Assembly (NCBI GenBank): GCA_035544575.1
Contig: DATKEC010000128.1
Location: 1-47,944, forward strand
From: DATHWB01 sp035544575
Lineage (GTDB): Bacteria; Actinomycetota; Acidimicrobiia; Spongiisociales; ZC4RG35
DNA: 47,944 nucleotides
Direction: 5' to 3'
Under the pieces are notes generated by a model, which was not told the origin of the DNA, made no database searches, and saw only the letters and a list, made by a program, of their open reading frames with translations. The translations under genes and the position numbers were made by a program. How positions within the stretch are numbered: position 1 is the first letter of the stretch; each line of letters begins with the position of its first letter. Shown piece after piece: positions 8,088-16,016 of this stretch.

Positions 8088-8854
8088 GGATTCAGCGGGT
8101 GCTGGCGCCAAACCCCGGACCGTTCACCGGTCCCGGCACCAACACGTGGGTTGTCGGCGACACCGCCGAGGTCGTGGTGATCGATCCAGGGCCGGTGGAC
8201 TTCACGCACGCCGCAGCCATCGAGGCGACGATCGGCCCCCGGACTGTGGCCGCCGTGATCGTCACTCACACCCATGCCGACCACGCTCCGCTGGCGAATC
8301 CGCTCGCTCGAACCGTCTCTGCGCCCGCCCTCGGGCATCGGCCGGGCCCCGACTTCGAACCAGACGAGCGGCTCGAGGATGGATCCACAGTCGCGTTTGC
8401 CGACACGGAGCTGACGGTCATCCACACTCCGGGCCATTCCGAGGACCATCTCTGCTTTCGCCTCGGACGGGTGCTGTTCACCGGCGATCACATCATGGGC
8501 GGCTCGTCGGTGATGGTCGACGACCTTGCTCCGTATTTGCGCTCTCTCGACAGGTTGCGGGCGGAGAGTTTTGACCGGCTGTATCCGGGCCACGGGCCCG
8601 AGATCGAGGACCCCGGCCCGGTGATCGAGTGGTACATCGCTCACCGCATGCAGCGGGAGCGGGAGATCCTGGCCGTGGTGTCGGCCGGGGCGCGATCGGT
8701 TCGGGACGTGGTCGAGTCGGTGTACGCCGACGTGGACGCGAGCCTCCATCCGTTGGCGGCACGGAGCGTCGCCGCACATCTCCGCAAACTCGCCGACGAC
8801 CAGAAGGTGCGCTTCTCGGAGAGCGACGGGCAGGTTCGACCGGTGCCGACCTGA
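8084..8854 (+). CDS. MBL-fold metallo-hydrolase, LACTB2-like
   Basis: A 256-residue metallo-beta-lactamase-fold protein. The zinc ligands are His62, His64, Asp66 and His67 (THTHADH), His117 (TPGHSEDH), Asp135 (FTGDH) and His170 (YPGHGPE). The N-terminal NPGPFTGPGTNTWVVG and a C-terminal winged-helix-like tail (about 185-250) match the LACTB2/glyoxalase-II-like branch, whose human member is an endoribonuclease. Substrate here is unknown. It begins with an ATGA overlap on the Nudix gene and ends 31 bases before the M23 peptidase start. Confidence 0.9.
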   Translation: MRIQRVLAPNPGPFTGPGTNTWVVGDTAEVVVIDPGPVDFTHAAAIEATIGPRTVAAVIVTHTHADHAPLANPLARTVSAPALGHRPGPDFEPDERLEDGSTVAFADTELTVIHTPGHSEDHLCFRLGRVLFTGDHIMGGSSVMVDDLAPYLRSLDRLRAESFDRLYPGHGPEIEDPGPVIEWYIAHRMQREREILAVVSAGARSVRDVVESVYADVDASLHPLAARSVAAHLRKLADDQKVRFSESDGQVRPVPT

Positions 8855-8878
8855 CGCCGACGGGGCCGTCCGTAGACT
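8851..8878 (+). promoter_or_regulatory. promoter of the M23 peptidase gene
   Basis: CTGACG (8851-8856) and TAGACT (8873-8878) are separated by 16 bases. The -10 ends 7 bases before GTG 8886, so the mRNA would start at or next to the start codon. This is the best-formed leaderless promoter in the window. The -35 overlaps the end of the preceding gene. Confidence 0.6.
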
Positions 8879-8885
8879 CTTGGAC

Positions 8886-10115
8886 GTGAGACACCGAGTC
8901 CCGTCGTCGCGACGCACACGGAGTCGAGTGGGTGCGATCATCGTTTCGCTCGCGCTGGCTTTGTCGGTGGGTTCGATCGCCCACGCCGACACCGAGGCTG
9001 ACATCTCGCGGGCCGAGGCCGAATTGGCAGACCTGCAGGCCCAGGCCGACGATCTGGCCAGCCGTATCGAGGCGAGCTGGGAACGCCAGTACGTGTTGGA
9101 AGAGCGGATCGCCGCGCTCACCGATGCCCAGACTCTCGTTGAGATCGAGTTCACGTCGGCGCTGGCGGACCTCGAGGCGACCGCTATACGGCTGTACATG
9201 GATGTAGCCGCGGGCGAAGGGATGTCGGCAGTGTTGGCCACCAACGGAGAGATCTACGCCGCCGCCGTTCATTACCTGTCGACCGCGGCTGCGGACTCCG
9301 AGCAGGCCCTGGCCCGGCTGACGTCGATCGCAGCCGAGATGGACACCCGGCGCACTGAACTCGACGCCAGCCTCGAAGCTCAGGCGGGGACCGAAGCCGA
9401 GCTTGCCGTGCTCGCCGCCGACGTGACGGCGGCCTTGGATGCCCAGGCCGAACGGCTCTCCGAGTTGGAAACGCTGCGGGCGCGAGAGTTGTTTTTGGCG
9501 ACCTCGACCACCACCACCACCACGTCGCCCCCGACCACGTTTGCGGCGTCGACCACGACCTCGGTTTCACCACCTGCCTCAGAGACGACCACGACGACTG
9601 CGCCGACGACGACGACCACCTCGACGACGAGCCCGACGACCACCCCGACGACGAGCCCGACGACCACCACCACGTCGACGACGACCACCACGCTGCCGCC
9701 GAGCGCATCCACGGGTGGATCGTGTCCGGTGGCGGGGCCCGTCACGTATGTCGACTCGTGGGGCGCCCCCCGCTCGGGCGGCCGGGCGCATCAGGGTGTG
9801 GACATGATCTCGGCGCGCGGCACGCCGATCGCGGCGATCTATTCGGGCGTCATCCAGCGGATGTCGAACAGCGCACTCGGTGGGATCACCCTGTGGATGC
9901 TCAGCACTGCCGGCCATCAGTTCTACTACGCCCATCTCGACGGCTACGCCGACGGGATCGCGCCCGGGGTGGCGGTGAGCGAGGGCCAGATCATCGGATA
10001 CAACGGATCCAGCGGAAATGCCCCGGACTATCTGCCCCATCTCCACTTCGAGTACCACCCCGGGGGAGGCGCCGCCGCCAACCCGTATCCGCTGGTGCGC
10101 TCGATCTGCGGCTGA
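8886..10115 (+). CDS. exported M23 (LytM-type) peptidase with coiled coil and Thr-rich linker
   Basis: A 409-residue exported protein. After a basic N-terminus comes a signal segment (about 16-33, ending AHA-D), a long coiled coil (about 36-200), a Thr/Ser/Pro linker (about 206-280) and a C-terminal M23 domain. The zinc motifs are intact: HQGVD (His302, Asp306) and HLHFE near 384-388, so it should be an active peptidoglycan endopeptidase; the coiled coil resembles EnvC-like activators. There is no lysine in the whole protein. GTG 8886 is preferred to TTG 8880 because a -10 box fits a leaderless start there. It stands alone and is followed by a strong hairpin terminator. Confidence 0.92.
   Translation: MRHRVPSSRRTRSRVGAIIVSLALALSVGSIAHADTEADISRAEAELADLQAQADDLASRIEASWERQYVLEERIAALTDAQTLVEIEFTSALADLEATAIRLYMDVAAGEGMSAVLATNGEIYAAAVHYLSTAAADSEQALARLTSIAAEMDTRRTELDASLEAQAGTEAELAVLAADVTAALDAQAERLSELETLRARELFLATSTTTTTTSPPTTFAASTTTSVSPPASETTTTTAPTTTTTSTTSPTTTPTTSPTTTTTSTTTTTLPPSASTGGSCPVAGPVTYVDSWGAPRSGGRAHQGVDMISARGTPIAAIYSGVIQRMSNSALGGITLWMLSTAGHQFYYAHLDGYADGIAPGVAVSEGQIIGYNGSSGNAPDYLPHLHFEYHPGGGAAANPYPLVRSICG
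9622..9668 (+). repeat. 24-base direct repeat within the Thr-rich linker
   Basis: The 23-base unit at 9622-9644 recurs exactly at 9646-9668, a 24-base period in frame, encoding TTSPTTT-type repeats. The surrounding 9500-9710 is low-complexity ACC/ACG/TCG codons. Such tracts change length by slippage. Confidence 0.8.
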
Positions 10116-10162
10116 CCTGGTTGGGGCACACCGGAGCGGCGGAGAACGGGGCCGGAAATGGA

Positions 10163-10200
10163 AGAGAGAGGGTCCGAAGGGGGTATCGGACCCTCTCTCT
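10163..10200. terminator. perfect 15-bp hairpin between convergent genes
   Basis: The arms 10163-10177 and 10186-10200 are perfectly complementary over 15 bases with an 8-base loop (agggggta). There is no U-tract, which is usual in high-G+C actinobacteria. It lies 48 bases after the M23 stop and between convergent genes, so it could serve both strands. Confidence 0.75.
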
Positions 10201-10309
10201 GTTCTCGACCCGGCTCGGCGGGGATGCCGCGAGCCGAATCGACGTCCAAAGCCGGTGAGTTGCCCCTCGCCGACGCAGGCACGTTCCCCCCCATCATCGG
10301 CCTGCACCG

Positions 10310-10328
10310 ACCACCCCTGCACGGTGGT
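10310..10328. terminator. small hairpin downstream of the Mrp gene
   Basis: ACCACC (10310-10315) pairs with GGTGGT (10323-10328) around a 7-base loop, 38 bases past the minus-strand Mrp stop. It is short and could be chance. The rest of 10116-10365 shows no gene. Confidence 0.3.
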
Positions 10329-10365
10329 TCCGAACTAACCCGAAAGAACTAGTCCCAGGGGTCGT

Positions 10366-11520
10366 TCAGACACCGACGACTTCTCCGGTCTCGAGGGTCT
10401 CGATGAGCTTGGCGATCCGGCCGGTGCAGGTTTCCATCGCCGCCGGAGGCACCAATGCGACGAGCCGGGCGGCGGCCGCGTGAAAGGCGGCGGCCGCAGG
10501 GTTGTCCGGTGCGTCGATGGTGACAGGTCTGCCTTCGTCGCCACCGGTGACCACCGCGGGATCGAGGGGGATTCGCCCGATGAGGGGGACGTTCAAGGCA
10601 GCGGCCAGCTCGTCGCCGCCGCCCGTCCCGAACAGCTGATAGGAGGTGCCGTGCTCGCAGGTGAAATCGGCCATGTTCTCCAGCACGCCCACGATCGGCA
10701 TGTGGGACCGGCGTGCCATGTCGGCGACCCGGATCGCCACCTTCTGAGCAGCCTTCTGCGGCGTGGTCACGACCACCATCTCCGCCTGTGGCAACAGTCT
10801 CGTGAGCGCCATCTGGATATCGCCGGTGCCAGGAGGCATGTCGATCAGCAGATAATCGAGCTCTCCCCACTCGACCTGCTTGAGGAACTGCTCGAGTGCT
10901 TTCGACAGCATCAGCCCGCGCCACATCAGCGCGGTCTCCTCCGTTTCGATGATGAGTCCGGTGGACACCACCTTCAGCCCGTGCGCGGCGACAGGTTGCA
11001 TCAGCCGGGTCTCTCCGTCGGCGTGCATGCGGTCAGTGGTGCCGAGCATCCGGGGGATGGAGAACCCCCAGATGTCGGCATCGAGAACGCCGACGCGGAA
11101 CCCCATCGCCGATATCGCCAGTGCCAGGTTGACGCTTGCCGAGGACTTGCCGACCCCGCCTTTGCCAGAGCTCACGGCGATCACGCGGGCAGTGGGGGCG
11201 ACCTGGGTGGGTTCTGCGTTGTCGCGCGCTCGCTGGCGGGCGACAGTCATCAGGTCGGCTCGCTGCCGTTTGGTCATGGCGGTCGTCTCCACCACCACGT
11301 CGGTGACTCCCGGCATCGAGCGGATCCTCCGGGTCGTGTCACCCTCGATCTGTGAGCGCATCGGGCATTCGGCGATCGTGAGGGCGATGCCCACCGTGAC
11401 GACTCCGGACGGGGCGACGTCCACCCTCGAGACCATACCGAGTTCGACGATGTTGCCTCCGAGTTCGGGGTCGACGACACCCTTCAGGGCGCTGTAGACC
11501 TGTTCGACCGTGGGGGGCAT
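10366..11520 (-). CDS. Mrp/NBP35-family Fe-S carrier P-loop ATPase
   Basis: A 384-residue protein with an N-terminal MIP18/DUF59 domain (about 1-90, VVDPELGGNIVELGMV) and a C-terminal Mrp ATPase domain with the deviant Walker A GKGGVGKSS (119-127), LDADIWGFSIPRML and LIDMPPGTGD. Relatives ferry Fe-S clusters to apoproteins. The usual CxxC cluster site before FGxGGG is reduced to one cysteine here (ADFTCEHGTSYQLFGTGGG, Cys288). ATG 11520 is chosen because the domain begins there and GAGGA lies just upstream. It is divergent from the IscA-type gene, which supports a joint Fe-S role. Unrelated to the Mrp antiporter operon despite the name. Confidence 0.92.
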   Translation of the reverse strand: MPPTVEQVYSALKGVVDPELGGNIVELGMVSRVDVAPSGVVTVGIALTIAECPMRSQIEGDTTRRIRSMPGVTDVVVETTAMTKRQRADLMTVARQRARDNAEPTQVAPTARVIAVSSGKGGVGKSSASVNLALAISAMGFRVGVLDADIWGFSIPRMLGTTDRMHADGETRLMQPVAAHGLKVVSTGLIIETEETALMWRGLMLSKALEQFLKQVEWGELDYLLIDMPPGTGDIQMALTRLLPQAEMVVVTTPQKAAQKVAIRVADMARRSHMPIVGVLENMADFTCEHGTSYQLFGTGGGDELAAALNVPLIGRIPLDPAVVTGGDEGRPVTIDAPDNPAAAAFHAAAARLVALVPPAAMETCTGRIAKLIETLETGEVVGV

Positions 11521-11635
11521 GTGATCGTCCTCGATGTGGTTCCTCCCAGTATGGAACGCCGGCGAGGGGAGAGGGAATTCCTCTTTGCCGCGGACGTTGT
11601 AACCTGGGACCACGCAAACGCCAGAAGGATTCGTA

Positions 11636-12004
11636 ATGACGCAGTTGTTGAGCATCAAGTCGAACAAGCCGCAGAAGGCGGTCGACGTGACCGACGCTGC
11701 CGCAGGCAAGATCCGCGAGTTGCTCGCGAACGAGGGTGACGACTCCCTCGCACTCCGCATGGCAGTCAAACCCGGTGGATGCTCCGGATTCTCCTACGAG
11801 ATGTTCTTCGACTCCGAGGTCGAGGCTGGGGACATCGTCGAGGAGTTCGACGGTGGCGCAGTCCGTGTCGTCGTCGACCCCCAGTCCGTGGAGCACCTGC
11901 GCGGTGCGGTTCTCGACTACAAAGATGGTCTGATGGGCGCCGGTTTCGCCATCAACAACCCCAATGTCACCCGCTCCTGTGGGTGCGGTAACAGCTTCAG
12001 CTGA
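11636..12004 (+). CDS. erpA: HesB/IscA/ErpA-type iron-sulfur carrier
   Basis: A 122-residue A-type carrier with the three conserved cysteines Cys49 (GGCSGFSYEM), Cys115 and Cys117 (SCGCGNSF). These proteins take an Fe-S cluster from a scaffold and insert it into target enzymes. An AGAAGGA ribosome site lies 6 bases before ATG 11636, and a TAACCT box at 11600-11605 gives a short leader. It is transcribed alone and ends with a hairpin terminator. The erpA/iscA distinction rests on annotation habit, not on anything decisive here. Confidence 0.93.
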   Translation: MTQLLSIKSNKPQKAVDVTDAAAGKIRELLANEGDDSLALRMAVKPGGCSGFSYEMFFDSEVEAGDIVEEFDGGAVRVVVDPQSVEHLRGAVLDYKDGLMGAGFAINNPNVTRSCGCGNSFS

Positions 12005-12022
12005 ACCATTTCTCTCGTACGC

Positions 12023-12044
12023 ACGCCCGCCACACGGCGGGCGT
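12023..12044 (+). terminator. hairpin terminator after the IscA-type gene
   Basis: A perfect 9-base stem (12023-12031 with 12036-12044) with a 4-base loop is followed by a T-rich stretch (tcgtcgtttcgg). It lies 19 bases past the stop. Confidence 0.75.
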
Positions 12045-12097
12045 TCGTCGTTTCGGTCCCGTTAGCCTCCGCGCAGAACTCTTCCAGAGGAGGCCCC

Positions 12098-12478
12098 GTG
12101 CCAAAGACAATTCCCGCGCTCACGAGCGCACCCGCGCCTGTCGCCCCCTACTCGGTCGTGACCGAGGCGAACGGGTTCGTCTTTCTGTCAGGACAGGTCG
12201 CCAACGACCCGGCGGGCGGTCCCACGCCGACTGACACCGCCTCCCAGACGCGTCTGGTCCTGACCAACATCGGGTCGATCCTCTCCGAGCTGGGGCTCGG
12301 TTTCGGCGACGTCGTCAAAGCGACGGTCTTCCTCGCCGACATCCGAGACTTCGGGGCGATGAACGAGGTCTACGGCTCGTTCTTCGGCGAGGGCCCCCCT
12401 GCTCGCTCTGCGATCCAGGCCGGCGCACTTCCCGCCCCGCAGTACCGGGTCGAGATCGAAGTGATCGCCGCCCGATGA
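12098..12478 (+). CDS. RidA (YjgF/UK114) family enamine/imine deaminase
   Basis: A 126-residue RidA-fold protein. The family hydrolyses reactive enamine/imine intermediates released by PLP enzymes. The conserved arginine in PPARSAIQ and the C-terminal VEIEVIA with its glutamate are present, suggesting an active deaminase. Start is GTG 12098 after AGAGGAGG; TAGCCT at 12063-12068 is a possible -10. Its stop overlaps the ATG of the aldehyde dehydrogenase (ATGA), so the two are coupled, and RidA may deal with an imine in the same pathway. Confidence 0.92.
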   Translation: MPKTIPALTSAPAPVAPYSVVTEANGFVFLSGQVANDPAGGPTPTDTASQTRLVLTNIGSILSELGLGFGDVVKATVFLADIRDFGAMNEVYGSFFGEGPPARSAIQAGALPAPQYRVEIEVIAAR

Positions 12479-13995
12479 CGGTCGATCCAGCCTCCGTCCT
12501 CTCGGCTCTGGGTCTTTCGGAATCGAACAGCGGCGCCTTCGCCGGTCGATGGCTCGACGCAGCCGGTGAGAGTCTCGAGATCGAGAACCCCGCCACGGGC
12601 GAGGTCATCGCGTCCGTGACACTCGCATCGGAGGCCGACTACGAAGCCGTGGTGGCGTCGGCGGTCGAGACCTTCGACCGGTGGCGGATGCTGCCGGCAC
12701 CCCGGCGGGGCGAGTACGTCAGAACTCTGGGTGACGGTCTGCGTGCGCATCGGGACGAGCTGGGTGCACTGGTGAGCCTCGAAATGGGAAAGATCCTCCC
12801 CGAGGGCATCGGCGAGGTCAAGGAGATGATCGACATCTGCGACTTCGCCACCGGGCTGTCCCGTCAGCTGTACGGACTGACGATGGCTTCTGAGCGTCCC
12901 CGGCATCGGATGTACGAACAGTGGCATCCGCTGGGACCGGTCGGGGTCATCTCGGCGTTCAACTTCCCGGTCGCCGTGTGGTCGTGGAATGCAGCGATCG
13001 CGGCGGTATGCGGCGACTCCTTGGTGTGGAAGCCGTCCGAACGGACGCCGCTGACGGCCATCGCCGTGACGAAGATCGCCGCCGAGGTGATGTCAGGTTC
13101 TGGGTACGAAGGTGTGTTCAACCTGGCCGTGGGGCGTGGCCATGACATCGGTCAGCGGATGATCGAGGACCGTCGCCTCCCTTTGATCTCGGCGACCGGC
13201 TCGTGCCGAATGGGCCGGATAGTCGGCCCGACCGTGTCTGCCAGGATGGGGCGGTCGATCCTGGAACTCGGCGGCAACAACGCGATCATCGTGATGGACG
13301 ACGCCGACCTCGATCTCGCCGTGCGGGCGGCACTGTTTGCGGCGGTCGGGACCGCCGGCCAGCGCTGTACGTCCCTGCGGCGTCTCATCGTCCATCGCGA
13401 CGTGCTCGACCACGTCGAGAAGCGGCTCGTGGACGCCTACTCACAGGTACCGATCGGCGATCCGCTGGAGCCAGGCACTCTGATGGGTCCCGTCATCTCC
13501 GAGGATGCGGCCACTGCGACGCTGTCGGCGATCGAGACGGCGGTGGCGCAGGGCGGAGAGCTGCTCACCGGCGGGCGCCGCCTGGACCGACCCGGCCTCT
13601 TCATCGAGCCGTCGATCGTCCGTGTCCCGAAGGAGGCTGCGATCACCCAGGAGGAGACGTTCGGTCCCGTGCTCTGGTTGATCCCGTGTGACTCCCTCGA
13701 CGAGGCGATCTCGATTCAGAACGGTGTGACCCAGGGTCTCAGCTCGGCGATCTTCACCGACTCGCTCCGAAACGCCGAGACGTTCCTGTCCCACATCGGT
13801 TCGGATTGCGGGATCGCCAACGTGAACATCGGGACGTCGGGAGCCGAGATCGGCGGCGCATTCGGTGGCGAGAAGGAGACGGGCGGCGGGCGGGAGGCCG
13901 GTTCGGACTCCTGGAAGGCATATATGCGTCGGCAGACGACGACGATCAACTGGGGCGAGGATCTTCCGTTGGCCCAGGGCATCGAGTTCGGTTGA
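12475..13995 (+). CDS. aldehyde dehydrogenase, ALDH7 (antiquitin) type
   Basis: A 506-residue NAD(P)-dependent aldehyde dehydrogenase. Catalytic residues are Glu264 (ELGGNN) and Cys298 (GTAGQRCTS). The C-terminal GGEKETGGGREAGSDSWKAY with the MRRQTTTIN ending is the signature of the ALDH7 branch, whose members oxidise alpha-aminoadipate semialdehyde (in equilibrium with piperideine-6-carboxylate) in lysine breakdown. The exact substrate is inferred. It overlaps RidA by 4 bases and ends 9 bases before the convergent GlnR-like gene. A glutaryl-CoA dehydrogenase-like gene at 38761 may belong to the same lysine route. Confidence 0.92.
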   Translation: MTVDPASVLSALGLSESNSGAFAGRWLDAAGESLEIENPATGEVIASVTLASEADYEAVVASAVETFDRWRMLPAPRRGEYVRTLGDGLRAHRDELGALVSLEMGKILPEGIGEVKEMIDICDFATGLSRQLYGLTMASERPRHRMYEQWHPLGPVGVISAFNFPVAVWSWNAAIAAVCGDSLVWKPSERTPLTAIAVTKIAAEVMSGSGYEGVFNLAVGRGHDIGQRMIEDRRLPLISATGSCRMGRIVGPTVSARMGRSILELGGNNAIIVMDDADLDLAVRAALFAAVGTAGQRCTSLRRLIVHRDVLDHVEKRLVDAYSQVPIGDPLEPGTLMGPVISEDAATATLSAIETAVAQGGELLTGGRRLDRPGLFIEPSIVRVPKEAAITQEETFGPVLWLIPCDSLDEAISIQNGVTQGLSSAIFTDSLRNAETFLSHIGSDCGIANVNIGTSGAEIGGAFGGEKETGGGREAGSDSWKAYMRRQTTTINWGEDLPLAQGIEFG

Positions 13996-14004
13996 TGCCC
14001 TGAT

Positions 14005-14643
14005 TCAGCCGAAGCGGTAACCCACCGAGCGGACCGTGGTGATCCAGGCCGCCCGTTCCTCACCGACCTTTGCCCGCAACCGGCGGACGTGCACGTCGAC
14101 GGTGCGGGCGCCGCCGTAGTAGTCATAGCCCCACACCTTCGAGAGCAGCTGCTCCCGGGTCCAGACCCGACTCCGGTTCTCGACGAAGAAGCGGAGCAGC
14201 TCGTACTCCATGTAGGTGAGATCGAGCGGGCTGGAGGCCAGTGTCGCCTGATAGGTGAGCGGATTGAGCTCCAGATCCTGGTAGACGAGTAGCTCGTGAT
14301 CGGTCACTTGCTGCATCATCCGACGGATCCGAACACCGAGTTCTGCGGCGTCGGGCGGGTTGGCGATGAAGTCCGCCACCCCTGACGCCTTCTCTAGGAG
14401 CGGGAGGTGAGCGGGGTCCGCCACGACGAGCACGGGTACCCCCGTGGCGAGGTAGAGGTCCCCCACCTGGCGCAGCCGGCGCATCGGTTCGTCGGCCAGC
14501 TCGACGACCAGCACGGACCATTCGCCGGTCTCTTCGGTGTCCGGGCTGGCGATCGACTCGACGAGTTTGGGAGTGAGACTGGCCAGCGCCAGCGCCACGG
14601 CGAGGGGTTCGGAACTGTCGGCGGGGAAGAGCGCGACGGTCAT
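14005..14643 (-). CDS. glnR: GlnR-like OmpR-family orphan response regulator
   Basis: A 212-residue regulator with an atypical receiver (1-105) and a winged-helix DNA-binding domain (about 125-212). The DNA-binding part is very close to actinobacterial GlnR: KVWGYDYYGGARTVDVHVRR and TVRSVGYRF. The receiver position normally holding the phosphoacceptor Asp has Glu48 (SVLVVELADEP), so it is unlikely to be phosphorylated. ATG 14643 is 5 bases after the glutamine synthetase stop, so the two share an mRNA. GlnR controls nitrogen assimilation genes including glnA, which fits. No GlnR operator was identified by eye. Confidence 0.82.
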   Translation of the reverse strand: MTVALFPADSSEPLAVALALASLTPKLVESIASPDTEETGEWSVLVVELADEPMRRLRQVGDLYLATGVPVLVVADPAHLPLLEKASGVADFIANPPDAAELGVRIRRMMQQVTDHELLVYQDLELNPLTYQATLASSPLDLTYMEYELLRFFVENRSRVWTREQLLSKVWGYDYYGGARTVDVHVRRLRAKVGEERAAWITTVRSVGYRFG

Positions 14644-14648
14644 GCGCG

Positions 14649-15971
14649 TCAGAGAATCGGGAGGTAGGTGTCGAGCTCGAAGCGGGACACGTGGTGCTGG
14701 TAGCGGTCCCACTCGTCACGCTTGTTCCGCAGGAACCAGTCGAAGACATGTTCGCCGAGCGCCTCCCGGACCAGTTCCGAGGACTCGAGGACGTCGAGAG
14801 CTTCGGAGAGGGTTTCGGGTAGCCGTTCGATGCCCGCCTCGCGTCGTTCCGCCGACGACATCTCCAGGACGTTCCCCGGCACCTCGGGCGGGAGTTCGTA
14901 TCCTCGCTCGATGCCCCGCAGACCCGCTGCCAGCAGCACCGCCAGGGCCAGGTAGGGATTGGTGGCGGCGTCGGGAGAGCGGTACTCGACGCGGACGCTC
15001 GAGGGCTTGTTCGCCTTGACCGTCGGGACACGCACGAGCGCAGACTGGTTGTTGTATCCCCACGAGACCCAGATCGGGGCGTCGAAACCCCGCACCAGAC
15101 GCTTGTAGGAGTTCACCCACTGGTTGGTGACCGCCGTGATCTCCCTGGCATGGGTGAGCAGCCCGGCCACGAATTGTTGGCCCGTCTTGGACAGTCCGCG
15201 CCCTGCGTCATCGGCGAAGACGTTCTGGTCGTCTGCGAAGAGCGACATGTGCAAGTGCATGCCCGAACCGTCATGAGCCTCCAGCGGCTTGGGCATGAAC
15301 GTGGCGTAGATGCCATGTTCGAGGGCCACCTCCTTCACCGTGAGGCGGAAACTCATGATGTTGTCCGCCATCGTGAGGGCATCGGTGTAACGCACGATGA
15401 TCTCGTGCTGGGAGGGAGCAACCTCGTGGTGGGAGTGCTCGATCGGGATCCCCAACTTCTCGAGCGCATTGATCGTCTTGCGCCGGTACTCCTGGGCGAC
15501 GTCGAGGGGCGTCAGGTCGAAGTATCCGCCCCGGTCGAGAACCTTGGGTTCGGGTCCGGCATCGGCGAAGTAGAAGTACTCGATCTCCGGTGCGACGAAG
15601 AAGGTGAAGCCCATGTCGGTTGCCCTCGCCAGGTTCCGTTTGAGCACCGTCCTCGGGTCACCCAGGAACGGCTCGCCTTCCGGGGAGGTGATGTCACAGA
15701 ACATCCGGGCGACCTGCTCCTCTTGGCGCCAAGGAAGTATCTGGAAGGTGGCCGGATCTGGCACGGCCAGCATGTCTGCTTCCTGTAGCCGGGCATATCC
15801 GTCGATCGAGGAACCGTCGAAGGTCATTCCCTCCGAGAACGCGGTCTCGAGTTCCTGGGGGTTGATCGACACCGACTTGAGAAACCCCTGGACGTCCGTG
15901 AACCAGAGGCGGATGAAACGGATGCCCCGTTCCTGCACCGTGCGCAGGACGTAGTCGGATTGGCGGTTCAT
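14649..15971 (-). CDS. glnA: glutamine synthetase, type I alpha (GlnA2-like)
   Basis: A 440-residue GSI enzyme that makes glutamine from glutamate, ammonia and ATP. Visible motifs are MTFDGSSIDG, the metal-site APEIEYFYF, EVAPSQHE, GSGMHLHMSL, NPYLALAVLL and the Arg-rich EYRSPDAATN. It is about 30 residues shorter than GSI-beta and ends at DTYLPIL without the adenylylation-loop tyrosine, so it belongs to the alpha group and resembles mycobacterial GlnA2. ATG 15971 was chosen because MNRQSDYVLRTVQERGI matches the family N-terminus; a possible CAAACT box lies 6 bases upstream. It is followed directly by the GlnR-like gene. Confidence 0.94.
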   Translation of the reverse strand: MNRQSDYVLRTVQERGIRFIRLWFTDVQGFLKSVSINPQELETAFSEGMTFDGSSIDGYARLQEADMLAVPDPATFQILPWRQEEQVARMFCDITSPEGEPFLGDPRTVLKRNLARATDMGFTFFVAPEIEYFYFADAGPEPKVLDRGGYFDLTPLDVAQEYRRKTINALEKLGIPIEHSHHEVAPSQHEIIVRYTDALTMADNIMSFRLTVKEVALEHGIYATFMPKPLEAHDGSGMHLHMSLFADDQNVFADDAGRGLSKTGQQFVAGLLTHAREITAVTNQWVNSYKRLVRGFDAPIWVSWGYNNQSALVRVPTVKANKPSSVRVEYRSPDAATNPYLALAVLLAAGLRGIERGYELPPEVPGNVLEMSSAERREAGIERLPETLSEALDVLESSELVREALGEHVFDWFLRNKRDEWDRYQHHVSRFELDTYLPIL

Positions 15972-16016
15972 CGCGTCAGTTTGGCGGGATCGGGCCGATC
16001 GTCGCAATCCGCCCGG

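Noticed and set aside
9500..9710. Regular short repeats suggesting a CRISPR-like or satellite array
   Set aside because: The repeats are in-frame threonine codons within a coding gene; no spacers or cas genes.
10116..10365. Possible tRNA(Sec) or other small RNA gene near the sel genes
   Set aside because: The gap contains a perfect 15-bp hairpin and a small second hairpin but no cloverleaf or TTCGA-type T-loop that I could find.
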